Source of the DNA: Apiosordaria backusii
Taxonomy: Eukaryota > Ascomycota > Sordariomycetes > Sordariales > Lasiosphaeriaceae
Direction of reading: 5' to 3'
DNA: 64,000 nt
Assembly (NCBI GenBank): GCA_030549205.1
Contig: JAUKTV010000001.1
Coordinates: 62,001-126,000, forward strand
The notes under the pieces were generated by a model, which saw only the letters and a program-made list of their open reading frames with translations, made no database searches and had not been told where the DNA came from. Positions 43,810 through 57,813 of this stretch are shown in pieces. The stretch's first letter is position 1. Every line of letters begins with the position of its first letter. A program made the position numbers and the translations under genes.

Positions 43810-43923
43810 GTCAGATGGCCGAGCGGTCTAAGGCGCCACGCCAAGGTAGTAACCTTGATTTCAACTCCACCAAAGAGTTCCGTGGTCTCGTAAGGGGCGC
43901 GAGTTCGAATCTCACTCTGATCA
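43810..43923 (+). tRNA. tRNA-Leu with intron (anticodon AAG or CAA)
   Basis: The acceptor stem GGTCAGA (43810-43816) pairs with TCTGATC (43916-43922), with discriminator A at 43923. The A box is tggccgagcggtctaaggc, typical of leucine tRNA; the anticodon stem is CCACG (43837-43841) with CGTGG (43881-43885); the B box is gagttcgaatctc; a TTTT terminator starts at 43925. A roughly 32-nt intron (about 43848-43879) sits at the canonical place, and its CCTTG can pair with CAAGG of the anticodon loop as usual for eukaryotic tRNA introns. The anticodon loop reads CCAAGG, with C at position 33 if the anticodon is AAG; the near-universal U33 is missing. The T stem (GCGAG/CTCAC) has one mismatch. It could be a decaying copy. 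Confidence 0.85.
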
Positions 43924-46605
43924 TTTTGCATTTTGCTTAGCCTACTATTGCTTGAGTAGGCCTTTTTGGCGCTTCACTAGAGATTCGTTGATGTTTACCC
44001 AGAGTCCATCGCCTTCGGGAGGCCCAAAAGAGTCTATTCTCAAAGACTTGTAGTTTGCGTATAAATGTGCTCGCATTCAAGGTAGGCATTCCGGAAACTT
44101 CTTGTCTCTGCTTAACGCATCATTTTTTAGTTGGCAGCGCAAGAAACAGGTTTTTATATTGCAGGTAGAGCACTATCTCCTCTCTAAGTGAAGTGACAAA
44201 TTAATAGGCTGTTGGAGTATTGGACATACAGAGAGGTTAAGTTACCTAGGTGGGTAGCCGTAGTCTAAGGATTCTTTCTTCAACTTAACGCACAGCTGAG
44301 GTCTCGCAAGAGGTAGTGCGTTGGGGGACAAGATTGTATGTTGTATAATCCTAGGGTCGGTTGCCCAGGCAACTACCAGGGGTTCAGGGGTTGCTTGGTT
44401 CTTGCAGTGAACAAGACGTGATGACCATCCGCGCCAACGTAATTGCCAAGCAAGAAAGCAGTTGAGACATCCATGTGGTCATTATGATGACGATACAACC
44501 CAACAGAAACCAAACTGGATCTCGGGTCAGTGACATAATCGTCAGGTACATGTATCTGTCCGCCGTATGCGAAGAAGCAATCAGAAGCAGATTTCGTAGT
44601 TTCCATACAGTTTAGCACAGTGTTTCTTCAGAAGAATATACATTCTATTGCCCCATCCTTAATTTTACGTAGCTGGCTGAAATTCTACAATGTTGCCGAC
44701 AGCCGTTTTTCTTGTCGTTGATCGGCAGTTTGCGATCGACATCCGCCACATGCACATGCACGCCTAGAAAATTGACGAGGACCCTGAATTCCAGAGACAA
44801 CCGTTGAAGGGTCCACCGATGATCGGAGCTATGACATGTCACAAATGTGCAATGAACTAATCGAAGAGGATGATCAATCCGTATTGCTGCTGTGTGGTGT
44901 TAGCAGTGGCCACTCAGCCATTGTGGCAGGAAGATTGTCAGGGACCCGGCAGCCCAACTTTCACCCGACCCGGTTCTAGCTAGTGCCCGCTAAGATGAAG
45001 AGGCTCTATATGATCGCATAGCAGACGTAACATGTAACAAAGAAGGGGAAGATCATCGCTCGTACGAAACTATGCTTCGTTCGGCATAGTGACTGCAGTA
45101 GGCTGTCACTGTTATTCAGTCAACCACCAACAAGAGATTCAATTTGAACATTGAAGACGTGTCGTAACTTGCCAAATGCTCCATCAGAGACGACTATGAT
45201 GTCTTGCGAACGTGAACATTACACACCAGGTGCAGAGATCATCATCCAAAATGACCGGTCTGCGACATCAAGGCCAAAAAGTTTGGTAATTTGATGCAAC
45301 AACACAAAGATCTAGAGTCTTCGACGCCATTCCAGGCTTTCGAGAGTCGTCACCGACATCAAGGCACGGCATGCTCGCTCAAGCCCATGGCGATGGAACA
45401 TGTTGCCGGAGCAAATCAACCTTCTCCTTCTTCACACCCCCAAGACGAAAGTACAGAATACATTCCACTCAACAAGGAGGAGGCGTGGAGTCAAGACACC
45501 TTGCGCAGGACCCGGAATGGCAGATCACACCTTTCAGACAACATTAACACAGCATGTTACATGCTAAGCTACCGACAATTGGTATGAACCCATCACGACA
45601 TGGCCCGAATACATCAACTCTCTGTCTACCCGATCCATCTGCCGAGTACCGATCTCTCGAAAACCAAGCGTAGACTTGCTAATTATTACCGCCCCCATTT
45701 TTTGACTGTCTACCTATCTTCGAGTCTGTGCAACTACGGTGATGGTCTGATTATTGTTCTACGAGCATCTGGATTGCGCTCACGTACTCTGTGCCCCCCC
45801 AACCTATCCCACCAAGCTGTTCCGACACAATTTTCTTATCTGCAGCCGTTCTGACCGGTAATAAACTTGCATGCCACCCCAGGCCACTGTTCGAATTTGA
45901 AGGGGCTGTTCATCCTCCACACCATTGATTCTTTGTTACACATAGTTACCTAGCGTTGTGTGTCTTTGGGACTTGATCTGTAACAAGACATTTAGTACCA
46001 TATCTAGTAAACACCTTCAGGGTAGTGGTGGCCACCCCTCATGCAAACCCCTCCCAAAGGAAATCAAAGTTCCGTCGCCACATGACTACTGGTGCAGTCA
46101 ACACAAGCGGTTGAGTTGAGACGATGTTACAGGATGGTACCTTAGGATGACACATATCAGCCCCATCTCGACGTTCTAGATTTATCCTTCGTTCAAGACG
46201 GCAGCACCCCATTTTCTGCCAGAGCCCAGATGTTTCCTTTCCTTTCCTCACGGACATAGCCAACATCCTCTATCTAGGTAGGAAGGTTGGGAGATCATCC
46301 CTAGGCAATGGTCACAGCTGAACACTTAACCCAGTCTACCTTTTCTCGAGCAACCCTTCTGTTTCGCAAACACAGGTCCTCTATCCGTGGGATACAAACG
46401 GGTACAAACGGCTTCTTGCTTGCCTGCCCGCCCGCCTGCTGCTGCTGCCGCCGACGGTTCTCCCCCTGCCCCTCCCCCTCCCGTCGGGTGGGCACAGTGA
46501 AAGCGGACGGGCAGGCGGATAGATAACGCCAATGAACAGGTACGACAGTTACTCAAGTGCCTTCCTCTTACATCTCTCACTGATTTCGTACTCCCGTAGT
46601 TTTGT

Positions 46606-46720
46606 CTACCTACCTACCCACACCGGGAGCAGCACCCAGACCCGAACATCAGTGGAATTATCATATCATTCCAGTACCTATGCAATGGCGACCGCTTTGG
46701 GAGATGCCTACCTACCTACC
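46606..46720. repeat. CTAC microsatellite-like tracts
   Basis: Two short tracts of repeated CTAC, ctacctacctacc at 46606-46618 and cctacctacctacc at 46707-46720, lie 90 bp apart in the gene-free interval. A GCC/GCT-rich tract (46420-46453) lies just upstream. Confidence 0.6.
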
Positions 46721-49700
46721 CACCTGCCCATCTCCACTATGCTACACCCCATCGATAGATATCTCCGGTGAGCCTGATTGAAGCCTGACCGCTTATTGGC
46801 TGAGAAACCTTGACGCCACGGCTGTCTGGGAGGAGGCAAGGGAAGTGGGTTAAAGGGGGAGGGTGTGCATTGAGACACGTACGATAGGGGCGGGCGTGAG
46901 AAAGAAGGGTGTGCACGCTTGTGGAGAAGGCAGTAGGGTGAGAAATCGAGAAGGGAGTGGTGTGAGTTTACCAACGTAGGACCCAGGCAAATCGATAAAC
47001 AGGAGAGACTGATGGTGGGACAGAGGGGGAAATCAAGATTTCCATCTTGTCTCGCCGCAACCCGCAACGCGGCGACCCGTTTCGAGCCAGACGTGCCAGA
47101 CCCTTGATGAAGGGACAGCAGGACCCTGAGAGAGGACCCTGAACTGACGGATCAACAAGTGTTGAAATGAAATGGTGTTCGCCAACCTCATCGCGACGCG
47201 ATTGGGCAACAAACATCACCAAGGTGGTGGTCAATCAACAAACGTGGGTCGCTGATGACAAAAAAGAAGATGAAAGAATCTTCGACTGGCGTTTCCGCCC
47301 CATCTCTTCCATCCATCACAACAGAAAGGCGGACTTTGACAGAGGTCCAATCCTTTTCCCCAATGCTGTCCACCCTCCATCAGCTCACCGGCCGGAACTC
47401 TCCAAATATACCTGAGGTAGTGTATATGCAGCATACTCTCTAGCCGCAACACCGAGACAGCCATCAAGGTGCCGTGCGTCCCTCCCTTTTGTGTCCGTGG
47501 TGGTGTGGGTGGACACAAACGGTCCCCATCCAAATGTCTTGGATATTAACCCGCTGTGCTGAGTGTCCTGCAGCCGGCAGCCAACCAGCGAGCTCGCAGA
47601 AGGAGGAGGTGGGTAGCAGAAGCGTCAATCTTGCAGCACTTCTCATGATAACAACATGAGAATCTGCAACCCACTCGTCGATGGTGCAATCCCAGAACCC
47701 ACCCATCTCAAAAGTCAGACTCTATTGGCCATTAGACGTTTCAGCGACAAGATGCTTGCACAACCAGCGAAACGCCCAGGCCGTCATGTCATGTCCACAG
47801 TTTAGAAAAGCCTCCACCGTGGGTGCAGCTGGCAGGCGGGCGGCCAAGTCCAAGATATGCAAAGTAACCCACCCCAGTTCCTAACGCGCCTGCAGGAGGG
47901 TGGGAATTACAACCATCCACTCTGCACTTGCATGGGAGGGGGGCCTTATCCGTAGCTTTGCTTCCTGTCCTCTCGTTTGAGCTTTGGGGGCGTTTGGAGA
48001 CAAGCAGACAATAGGATAAAGATTGCCGACTGTCGCATCGGATCTGTGCAAATTGATAGCTTCCCACCCTTTTTGTGTAGTGTAGCCGGTGTGTCGCTTC
48101 ACTGCTCGCTGTAAATAAAGCAGATATGCAGCAGCCATTATGCAGACGCGCAATGCAGTTCATTAATCCTCATCCTGCTTTTATCAAATCAACCAAAGGA
48201 TGGACACAAAAATGCTGAACAAGAATGCAACCCTCCCTTTTTCCTTGGCCACTATCTCAAGGCCTGCCAAATGGAACGGACTGAACAACCGCCAGCCAAC
48301 CTCATCAATATGAATTGATAATAATGAAAGGAAGGTTGTACAAATGTCGTTGAAAAGAGATAACGCGCCCCCCCTGCGTGCCGAGCTGTCAGAAAAATAG
48401 CCCCTGCGCGAAACGACGACAAAACTTTTTGCAACGGCTGGGCTTGTTAAGTGGGGGTGGAGGGTGGAGGGTGGATGAAGAAACAAAGGAAAAAGAAACG
48501 ACATCCGATCCGATATCACTGGCCATGCGGCAGCGGCTGAGTGCCAAAAAAGAACTGTGCCGCACCGCTGTCGGCATGGGGGGCGGGCGGACCTGGGCGG
48601 CGATCGATCTGGCAGGGCACGTTTGGTCCGGATGTCGTTCTGACCTGACCGTCCCGTCAGACACAAAGAAGGTGATCAATAGATCGCGTGGATGGAGATA
48701 GCGACAATAGGTGTTGGCCATACAAAAAGTGATGGGAGGAAGCACCCAGAGCATTCTCAGAGCAGCTGTCACCTTCCCAGGCTAAGGTGGCCAAAGTCCA
48801 CTTCTGGTGCATGAAAGAAAGAGGTAGCCGCAGATCAGACCATTTTCGATGTCATGCCATGCCGACCCAGCACCAGCAACAAATATCCGGTCGCTCTGTG
48901 AAGTGGTTCCGGGTCTCGGTGGTTCTCGGGTGGTGGTTGGTGTAGTTCAGTGGCTCAAATTTTTAATTTTTAGTGACGGGAGCCAGTGGGGGGTCACCGA
49001 GGGGTCTAACCACCAAAGACAGCGCATAGTGTAGTGTAGAATGCAGTGGCATCCGAATCGATGGAGAGCGGTGGAAGGGGCAGGGAGGTGAAATTTCAGT
49101 CAGTTTGCAGCGGATCTCTCATGCATGGTAGGATCGTTAGTCAGACCTAGCCCGACGGCAGCCTTGCTCCTCTCGTATTAGGAGCCCCAATGTCAAATCT
49201 GTTGGTGAAATCGCCACTTTTGGTATGCATTTGCAAGTCTTGGCTGGCTGCAAAATCACCGACCGACAGGACGCCCCATTTCCTCTTCCAACAAGAGACG
49301 CCTAAGCGCACCGGCGAAAAGCCACCAACCAGCTGCAGGTGGTGGCGTTCACGTTCAGACTCGGAGGCATGCAGTGAGGTTATCGCCGCAGAGCGGTCTG
49401 ACCGGCGCACCGGTAAAGATAGGAGACAGTCACACTGCGACCAGCCTGCAGTAGTGTCGGTCAGTCACAAAAACTTCTCTCCGCGGGACGCTGGTGTGGG
49501 CAAAGTACGCCACTCCTTTCCAACAAGGTTAGGTAAGAGTATCAACGTGGTGCACGCAGTGGACCTCTTCGTCTGTTCTCAAGCGCTGGCCCGAAGGATA
49601 AGGTGCAAGAGGAAGGGCTCCGAGTGCCGGACGGGTCCCCGAGGCGACGGCTGGCGATCCCAACCCCACCCGGGAAAATCCTTGATGCCGTCTTCATCAG

Positions 49701-52155
49701 CCTTCCGGCACCCCTGAGCGACGTGTTGATGGTCTAGATGTCGTGACAGGCGGGATTACTGTTACTGTCTCCATATTGAAGCCGACGGTGCTTCAGGGTA
49801 AGGCATGTCGTACATAATAGCGTGGTGCTTTTGCGGTATGGCATCGGCGCCTTTTCCTCTGGCGTCGTCCACCTGCGAGCCCAAGAGCTGGATCGCTGCG
49901 CACGGCTTCTGGCGATGTAAATGGATCATCCCTTCACTAAAGGAGGGGTCGCGATGAGGGGCCCCTGATCTTGCCGATGACAGTCCCCACCGTGTGTTAA
50001 AGCCAACGTCTTGTCAACATCGTGATCCTGCCGTACGACACAGTGCCGAGTATGCGGCGGACTTTCGTTGAAGTTGACAACCCTGCCACGCTCTCACTAT
50101 CAATTTTATGCGCGACGATGCATGGAGGGTTCGATAGAGGGAGAGTGCTGGCGTCTGAGAAATGAGACTGTGTCTCATCCATACCGCTGTACAACATACC
50201 TCGGGAACAGCCACTTTGCGGGGTATCATGTCTGAGAAATGACAATGTTAACGTCCTTCCGCTGCTCGGGAACCTTGTCCTCTTAGGTATGCCGTCTGAG
50301 CCCTTGTTGAGGGGACTATGGTCCGAGCTATGTACAGCAACTTGCTCCACCACTTGTCATTTGTAGAGAGTTGCGAACACCTGTCAACCAAATACCGATG
50401 CTTACACACCAGGGTTATGGAAGTCAGAAGGCTGGTGATTTGCCTGGAAAGTTGAGGATGATGAGGTTGCGAATGACGGCCCGAAAAGGTGCTGTCTGCG
50501 TCGACAAGTACCACAAAGCGGTGCGCACGACTGTAGAATGTTCTCGTGCCAGAAACTTCGACGTTGAAGACGGCAGAGTTGAAACCAGAAGGAGCCCATT
50601 ACCCCTCCCTCGCCCGAAGCTCCCACAAAGACGGAACTTGAATTGTCGTATTGCCGGTACTGAGAGTCGCACAAACTTTGAGGGCTGCGCCAGCATCAAA
50701 CGGAGCATGCAAGCTTCTGAGAATCTCCGGACTAACACCTCCGGCCAGATTTTGAGAATGGTGCTGGGAATCGAGACTGGAACGAGCCACCACTAAAGTA
50801 TCTCCGGCATTCATCTGCTGATATCTCCAAGGACTGCATCAGAGTCAGCTCGCCATTTCCTCAAGAAAGCATCTTCAATGTGAGAAACAAGTTCAAGTTG
50901 GTCTTCTTGGACTAAACCGGTGGTCGCTAGCCGATTGAAACCCGGCATGGTGGGATCGGGGCCGTCCAACGGTCGGGCCGGACCCGTTGTACGGTCGAAA
51001 TGACTCGGAAACCAGGCTCAGTTTAGGGCGGGAGGTATAGACAAAATCGTTGTCGTGTACTGCCTTGGTGTGCCTGGGCTGGACTGGCTGACTTTCATGC
51101 TAAACCAAGCCAGCCATTCAAATCAAGAACCGGCGGCCTGGGCAGCGTCGATGAGCACATTCTGGTTCTGTCTTGAGAGGCTCGTCATTGATGAGCTTTT
51201 GCACGAAATGATGCCCCTTTCAAGCAATCAATTCGAAAGTGAATGGCAAAACCTCACCGCCATTTTGTTGTCTCCCTGTTTGGGCAAGTCGAAACGCTGA
51301 GGGGGAAGAGAACTGGCACCCAATTGGCTGTTGTGTGGCTTGAGCATTGGCATCAGACCGTCACCGAGCCGCTGGGAATTTTTGAACCCAGTTCTGCGGC
51401 GATGGTTGCGAGGAAGGATGATGCAATTTCTCATCACCTCGCTTGTTTTGCCCAGGTCACGTCCCAACGAATTCTGGTCTCCAGCCTCTGCCCAGTCTGT
51501 TGACATGGTGGTTAACACTTGTTTTTTGAGCGCGGCTCAGCAGCGTGGGGTGTTGCAGGGTTTGCTCGGTGTGCCCCCCGCGGCCCTTCTCACATTTTTT
51601 TCGCTCACCGACATCCGCGTGGCGTTCTTCCCCCACGACGACGACTCACACACAGATCACCTGTTGTTGAATCTCTGCGGGCAAGAGGCGCGGCGGAAAA
51701 TTAAGACTGGCGCAAAGTCTTGAAGATAGCCCATCATTGATGATAAAAGGGCAGGATGCCGGCTGCGATTTATTCGGGGAGCTTTCCTAGTTGCCGACAG
51801 ATAGTGATAAGCAACGTTGAAAAAAGGGTGATGGTGTTTATGGTGTGCGGCTAAAATAATGGAACATATAGCGAAGTAGTGTAAAAAGAGTTCAAGAATT
51901 GAAGCGATTAATCGAGACTCAGTTGCGGCGATCATGAACCAGCGCTCTGGATGGTCACAGTCTGGAAGCTTGTGGGGGTAGAAAGGCAGATGGGGCTGGT
52001 GAGACTGTGGCGCACAGTGATCTATGCTTTGGGTGGATCTGAAACCCCACGTTCTGGCTGCGGGGTGATTGACCCCGCGATTGGAGATGGCTCGAGCTTT
52101 TCTTTCCAAGGACTCAGGGAGGCAGGGTATTCTGATGAGTGTCTCAGCCAGAGGG

Positions 52156-52241
52156 TAGTGTACCTAGGTACCTAGTGTGTAGTGTACGCAGTAAGTGTAC
52201 CTACGATGTAGACAATTTTGGTGCTCTGAAGCTGTACACTA
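52156..52241. promoter_or_regulatory. Cluster of TAGTGTAC motifs
   Basis: TAGTGTAC occurs at 52156-52163 and 52180-52187 and, inverted, at 52234-52241; a near copy (AAGTGTAC) is at 52193-52200. A TACCTAGGTACCTAG element (52161-52175) overlaps the first. Density suggests a binding-site array, but no factor can be named. Confidence 0.45.
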
Positions 52242-55200
52242 CACTAACATGACCGAGCCGAGAAGGGCATCGCCGGGCACGGAAACGGACCCGAGGCCTG
52301 GCAAACGAGCCCACATCGTAGCAAGGTTGACATGAGGGAGTGGTTCGTATGACAGGTGCAATCCACACGGAGAGCTGGGTGCGTCGACGCGAGATTATGA
52401 GACTGCAACGGAGGACAGAGTTTTCACCAAAGTAGTGAGCCCCGTGTGCCCCTGGGATCGGAAAAGTCGAGCTTCTCGATGTCGCGCCAAAATCACCGAT
52501 TTTGCGTGCCTGCCCAGACAGATCACCTACGTCATGGAGCAAGGGATTGGATGGTAAGCATGGGTTTAATCCGAGACCTTGCCTTTCCCGGCCTAGCGCT
52601 TGAACCAATTGCGTGCGTTTCTTGGCTCGCTGTTCTTTTTGGGAGGAGCCTAGTCTGAGCTCCAGTGCCGTGCTTGGCTTCAGAAACGCCCCCTGCCTCC
52701 GGCTTGACACCGCTTTCATCCGTGAACTCCGGGCCCTGAATGCCTTCAAAAATGCTAAAGAAAAACGAACAAATCAAGGTTTTTGCATCTCACGAGACCT
52801 TTAAACAGGGGGGAGAAACTACCGTGCGGCATGAGACCCAGGCCTCTCCATCCGCTGGACCTGAGCAGCGAGTGGGTGCTGGTGAGGTGATTGCTTTCAG
52901 AAATCGAGTGTCGGGCTTGTGGTTCCGATGGACTGCAGTTGAGACGAGCTTGCATCTGGCCGGCATGTTGGTAATAAACGGACATCTCGATGGATTGCTG
53001 CTGCATGTTTTCCCACCTGACGCTGGCCTGAGTCCGGTTGGTCTGTCTGAAGACTAGTACATCGCCAAACAAAAGACTAGTAGCCACAAAACCAAGTCTC
53101 CTTTGTCCTCTTTCTCCATCGCAAGCTCGGATATTGTTTCGCGGTGGAAGCTGTGTCTTGAAAGCTTGAAGCTCGTGTGGAGAAAACCGTTAGTTCCCCC
53201 CTGACAAGCTCTTTCTTCTGTGCTTGACAGTGGCTTTTTTCCTCTTGTATGCTTGGCGCAAACTTTGCAGGCAAGCACGGTTTGGTCTCCCTGCACTGGC
53301 ATGGTGGCATGCGACTGAAAAACTTGGAAGATTCCCTGTCGAGAGCCAAGAGAGCCAGAAGACAAGCAATATTGACCCCCGTTACGATGGGAATGGGCGG
53401 GGAGACGGGCTAGACACAACGAGGACCATTAACGAGGACCAATCCTTGCTCACCGGTGCGTGGTGTGGGAGCGTTGGGATGCGGCTCGGCCGCCCTTTTG
53501 CTGCAACACCCACACCATCATCGACGCACGGCAGTGCTCTAGCAAGGCAGTTGAAGCGCTGAATGCTGGTAGAATGGCACGTCTCCGGTCCGTACGCGGC
53601 AGCAGACACCCCATGGCAGGCCGTGCAGGAGAAAGAGGGGAAGCTCGATGCCTCGCATCTGGATCCAGTGCAATATTTGGCAGCTGCAGATGGGACAAGT
53701 TTCACCACCCGCCGAGCCCATGGGATTGCAAAAATCCCATCCTGTTTGCTCCTGCCACTGAAACCGGCCAAATTTGCGAACCATTGTCAAGTAGGATTAG
53801 CTGGAGAAATGCCCGTTGACGATCGAGGAGAAGCGGGACAAGACCCTTTTTGGCGGAGGAGGGGACCCTGGGTTTCTGAGAATGTTGAGATTTGGGCTCC
53901 TTGCGTCGTGCTATGTGGATAGATCTATTCCGATGAGACACTGGAAGGTGTTGCAGTTGTAATCACTGCTCACTGTCACACCCCTGGTCCTGCTCTCCTG
54001 ATTACGTTTGGCGCGCGGTTTGATCTAGTGTGACACTGGTGAGATGGCCATACACCGTTGTAAGTAAGGGAGAGAGCAAGTGCGTGTGTGTCTGGGGCGT
54101 GCATCCGACGAGGCGCCCATCCGAAAAAGCGGCTTCCGATGAGGTTCCGGTGACTGTGGCAGCGGCTGATATGGATATAGAATTGCAACCCTCGGCCAGA
54201 ACAACAAATTCGGCCTTGTTGACAGGAGAGGAAAGACGAAGGACCGACCAATTTAAAGATGAACACAAAGATAGGAGCCAAGGATGTAGTCAAGTTCAAG
54301 GGTAATGATGATGAGAGCCTGCCGTCACTAACTGCCCGCCTTTGGCTTCGCTCCTGATTGGGGATGCTGCAGAGATTATATGCGAGACATCTTCCCTGGC
54401 AGCCGGTGGGAAGGGGCTGCCGTAGTGGTGCAGAGATAGGATCGCGGGAATGGTGTTTGATGCTTTTGACAGCCTGTATGGAAGGTGAGAAATCCTCAAG
54501 GAACCGGAGTACACCATGGATAGCACCGTGCGATGGTGTGAGCTCGGCACTGTTGGTGACAAGTGAGTTGAACAAGCCGTTGGCCCGTGCCTGTCTTGCC
54601 AACCCACGTGTGGCTGAGTGCCTGTCTTTGATTGGTCAATGGCGCTGATAAGACATGACAGTATCTGCCGCCGCGGCAGGCAAGTCTCTCGCTTGGCAGT
54701 AACGATTTGAAGGCTTCCAAGTCTTGCTGATAATAACCATCCATTTGTTCAAGCCATGCTGGTTTTGTGTGTCCGAATGTTTCGCAAACGTCAACCCAGA
54801 CCCCAACAATTGGAGCGTCATGGCAAGATTTTGAAGCTATCAGAGATCATCACCATGGATCGTGTGTTCAAGTGGCACAGTGTAAGCTTTCCATTTCCCA
54901 AAGGGCTTGGCGAGAAGCATTGTGTAATAAGTGGACGCAAAAGAACAGAGGTTGGACTGTTGGCTGGTCATGTCTCAAAATCACTGAAACAAATCCGCAG
55001 CCGGCCGGCACTGGTGTCGCAAAGCCACTTTCAAAAAGGGAGCCAACATTCATTGGCCAGTGTTTCTGTGCCGCCATCGATGTCGGTCAGGTGCTGTCCG
55101 CGCCGCCCGCTGGGGATTGCTGGACCAAGGAATTCATTCTAATTTGGTTGTCGGGCATTTGATTCATCATCAACCACGACGGGCCATTCAATTGTCCTGA

Positions 55201-56354
55201 ATTTTGGCTGAAGAATATTGGTTTCCATCCTTCCCCGCAAAACTCCAACTCGACCTACCCCGCCTTGATGCAGAGCTGAGTTGTCGCACTGCGATTCCTC
55301 CATCACTCACACATACACTTGTACCGGTCCACTCTTGGTGCCCAAGCATTGCGAAAAGCAAGTTCCTGATAATGGCAGTTCTAGGCTTTTGTTCATGGCA
55401 AGTTTGTCACGGGAAAAGAGTTCCTCTCTTGTCAATGAATGCCATCGCACTCCTGCCTGACGTGAGATAAACAATGCGGCCTGGGTCCTGATTGTCTGTG
55501 CAGTGTGGGGCGTATGGCGAATGCCTTGACGGTTGGGGATTGGAGAAGAAAAGGTGTGATACGGGGGTGGGTAACATGGGAGGTAATATACATTGCACCA
55601 CAATATGAACGGATACGGGTATACAGGGTTCGGATGGGAGCTGTGATAAGACGTCTTTTTGGTGAGAGATCTGCCATTTCTCTCCAGCAGAGATTTGTGT
55701 GCCTTTTTACTTGACCGATTTGATATGACTTCCAGGTTATCGATGCCAAGCAACCGTCAGGATGCACGGCATGGTGCCACAGAAGGAGGCTGCATACGGG
55801 ACGCAATTGCTGTCTGGATGCAGCAGGTCGGCTCTGCAAGAGAAGACATCTGGATGATCAACTTGGAAGCTGGAAGTTGCTACGGCCAGCCATGACGAAA
55901 AATCGAGTTTGATAGCAGGCGTGGGGGCGTAGTTATCGAGAGCAACAATGCTACGCAAAAAATGCTAAGAGCCGCCCGCGGAGGTGCTGCTTGATGGTGG
56001 CATCCCCATCATCAACAGCTCCCCTGGGCTGAAGAATTTTTTTGCTTGGTCCTTTTGTCAAGGCTTGTGCCATCGCTTGCCTCAGATCAGGGTGCCAGGT
56101 GAGGTTGGCCCATGCAAGACACAGGCCTCCCTGGCTGACATCGAAAGACGAGCTGTGTCGAGCCCAGCCCAGCGTCAGTGCCAAGATCACATTGAAGAAC
56201 CAATTTATAGCCAATCACAGCACTTGGGCGCATCGCAGGCTGATAGCCCAAGTCTTGGCATTTTCTAGGGGAGACAGGAGAAGTCTCCGAAGTTGAGAGG
56301 AAGCAATCGGCGTTCCACACTGTGCAAAGCGGTTTATGTCAAGCTCTCCAGTAT

Positions 56355-56398
56355 GTACACTACTTGATCTTCTCCACCGCCTATAGTAGTGTACACTA
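56355..56398. promoter_or_regulatory. Inverted TAGTGTAC motifs including a 12-bp palindrome
   Basis: GTACACTA at 56355-56362 is followed 24 bp later by the perfect palindrome TAGTGTACACTA at 56387-56398. This is the same motif as the 52.2-kb cluster. Confidence 0.45.
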
Positions 56399-57805
56399 TT
56401 GTCGAAGGCACTTTGATCTTGGAGAGGAGTCTGGTGCTCCCAGGTCTGGACGCTGCTCTAGAATCCAGCCTGTGGATAATTCAGCGACGCGGCGTTTACG
56501 TGGACGCAGATACTTGGACCGTTCGACCCCGTTGAGCCCCTCTCAGGTAGTTATGCACGCCGGGCTGGCTCTTAAATTGTTACTGCTCCTGCATGCAACT
56601 CAACCTCCCGCATCGCCAACTAGGATCGAGATTCGGGCCGCGATGGAGATGGTATGGTGTTGACAGATCTTGCCAGCCTACCGACCAGTTGGGCTGAGAG
56701 TTGTCCGTGACAAGAGGAGGATGGAAGCGGGGAAAGTCTGGAGAAGGAGAATTCGCTGTTCAAAATACGACCATGTTTGAACAACTCAGCTCCAGGCACT
56801 GACCAAGCTCGTTTGATGGCATCATGCCCCGGCCTCACGGCGGGGCCCTCCGAGAGCAAAATAGAGTTTCGGGCAGCTCTGAAGCATCAAAGAGAGCTTC
56901 AGGATTCCCAGCTATCAGCGACAACCTGGTATGTTGGGGTCATGGTTCATTTCCTAGGCCGTCACGCCGTCAAAGCCTCACCGATGGTCGAGACGATGAG
57001 GGGGAGGCGCATTGGGGTTGGATGAGGCTTCTGAGTGGTTGTTGTTGAACAATCGCCGTGGCGGGGCCTTTTTCCCACTAAAAATATTTTCTTGGGGCCA
57101 GGAGGATTAGCGCCAGTCCAGCATTCTTAGGTAATGCGGGCAGTCGGCCAATCGCCGATGCATCTCTCATCAGAGCTGGTTCCTCCAAACGTGGGCTGAG
57201 AGTCGTCTGTCGTTGGATGGGCCTAACTTTTGGAATTGCATGTTGATTGCAACTTTATTGGGTGAGCAATTCTGTTAACAAACAAAACAAATGCGCTCAT
57301 GGTCGATGCCACAGTCGGAGTCAGCAATGGATGGTCCCCATGTCGGGTTTGATGCTCATGCTGGAAAGCTCGTTGGTACTACCTGGTATTGCCCTGCGGC
57401 GTAGAATATTTAATTCCAAGAAGACGGGATGACCCCCACCCACCTAACAGTCGTGCGCCTACTGCCGTATGTGGCAACGCGTGTCCTGGGTTCCCTTGTT
57501 GGTGAAACAAGAGGAGCAGCATTTCGAGATGTTGCTTCGGGGGTATCCATTCAGTGCCATTGACTCCAATATAGGAGTCAAATTGATTTGGAAAGAAACA
57601 AAACGCGAAGAAAAAAAAAAGAATTTGTGCGAGACAAAATGCGGGCGGTGGCTTGCAGTGCCTCGTGGGCCAGGAAAAAGAAATTACTGTCCAGTCGAAT
57701 GCAGGGTTACCTACCGATACGCCGTAAAACAAACCGTTTGTTGGCACAAGCGCTGTGACTGGCCGTCTCAAGCGCGAGTATTTCACCGACGTCATTGTCT
57801 GTACG

Positions 57806-57813
57806 TAGTGTAC
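57806..57813 (+). promoter_or_regulatory. TAGTGTAC motif
   Basis: This is an isolated exact copy of the octamer that recurs through 52-59 kb, here in the context tacgTAGTGTACag. Confidence 0.35.

Noticed and set aside
44373..44842. Two adjacent minus-strand frames that look mildly protein-like (e.g. GLYRHHNDHMDVSTAFLLG)
   Set aside because: No intron joins them cleanly and I recognise no family; too weak to call a gene.
45291..45587. 98-codon plus-strand frame with polar composition
   Set aside because: No promoter, family motif or neighbouring exons.
53976..54602. 208-codon minus-strand open frame, the longest in the gene-free interval
   Set aside because: Composition is not protein-like, overlapping frames of similar length exist on both strands, and no motif or splice structure supports it.
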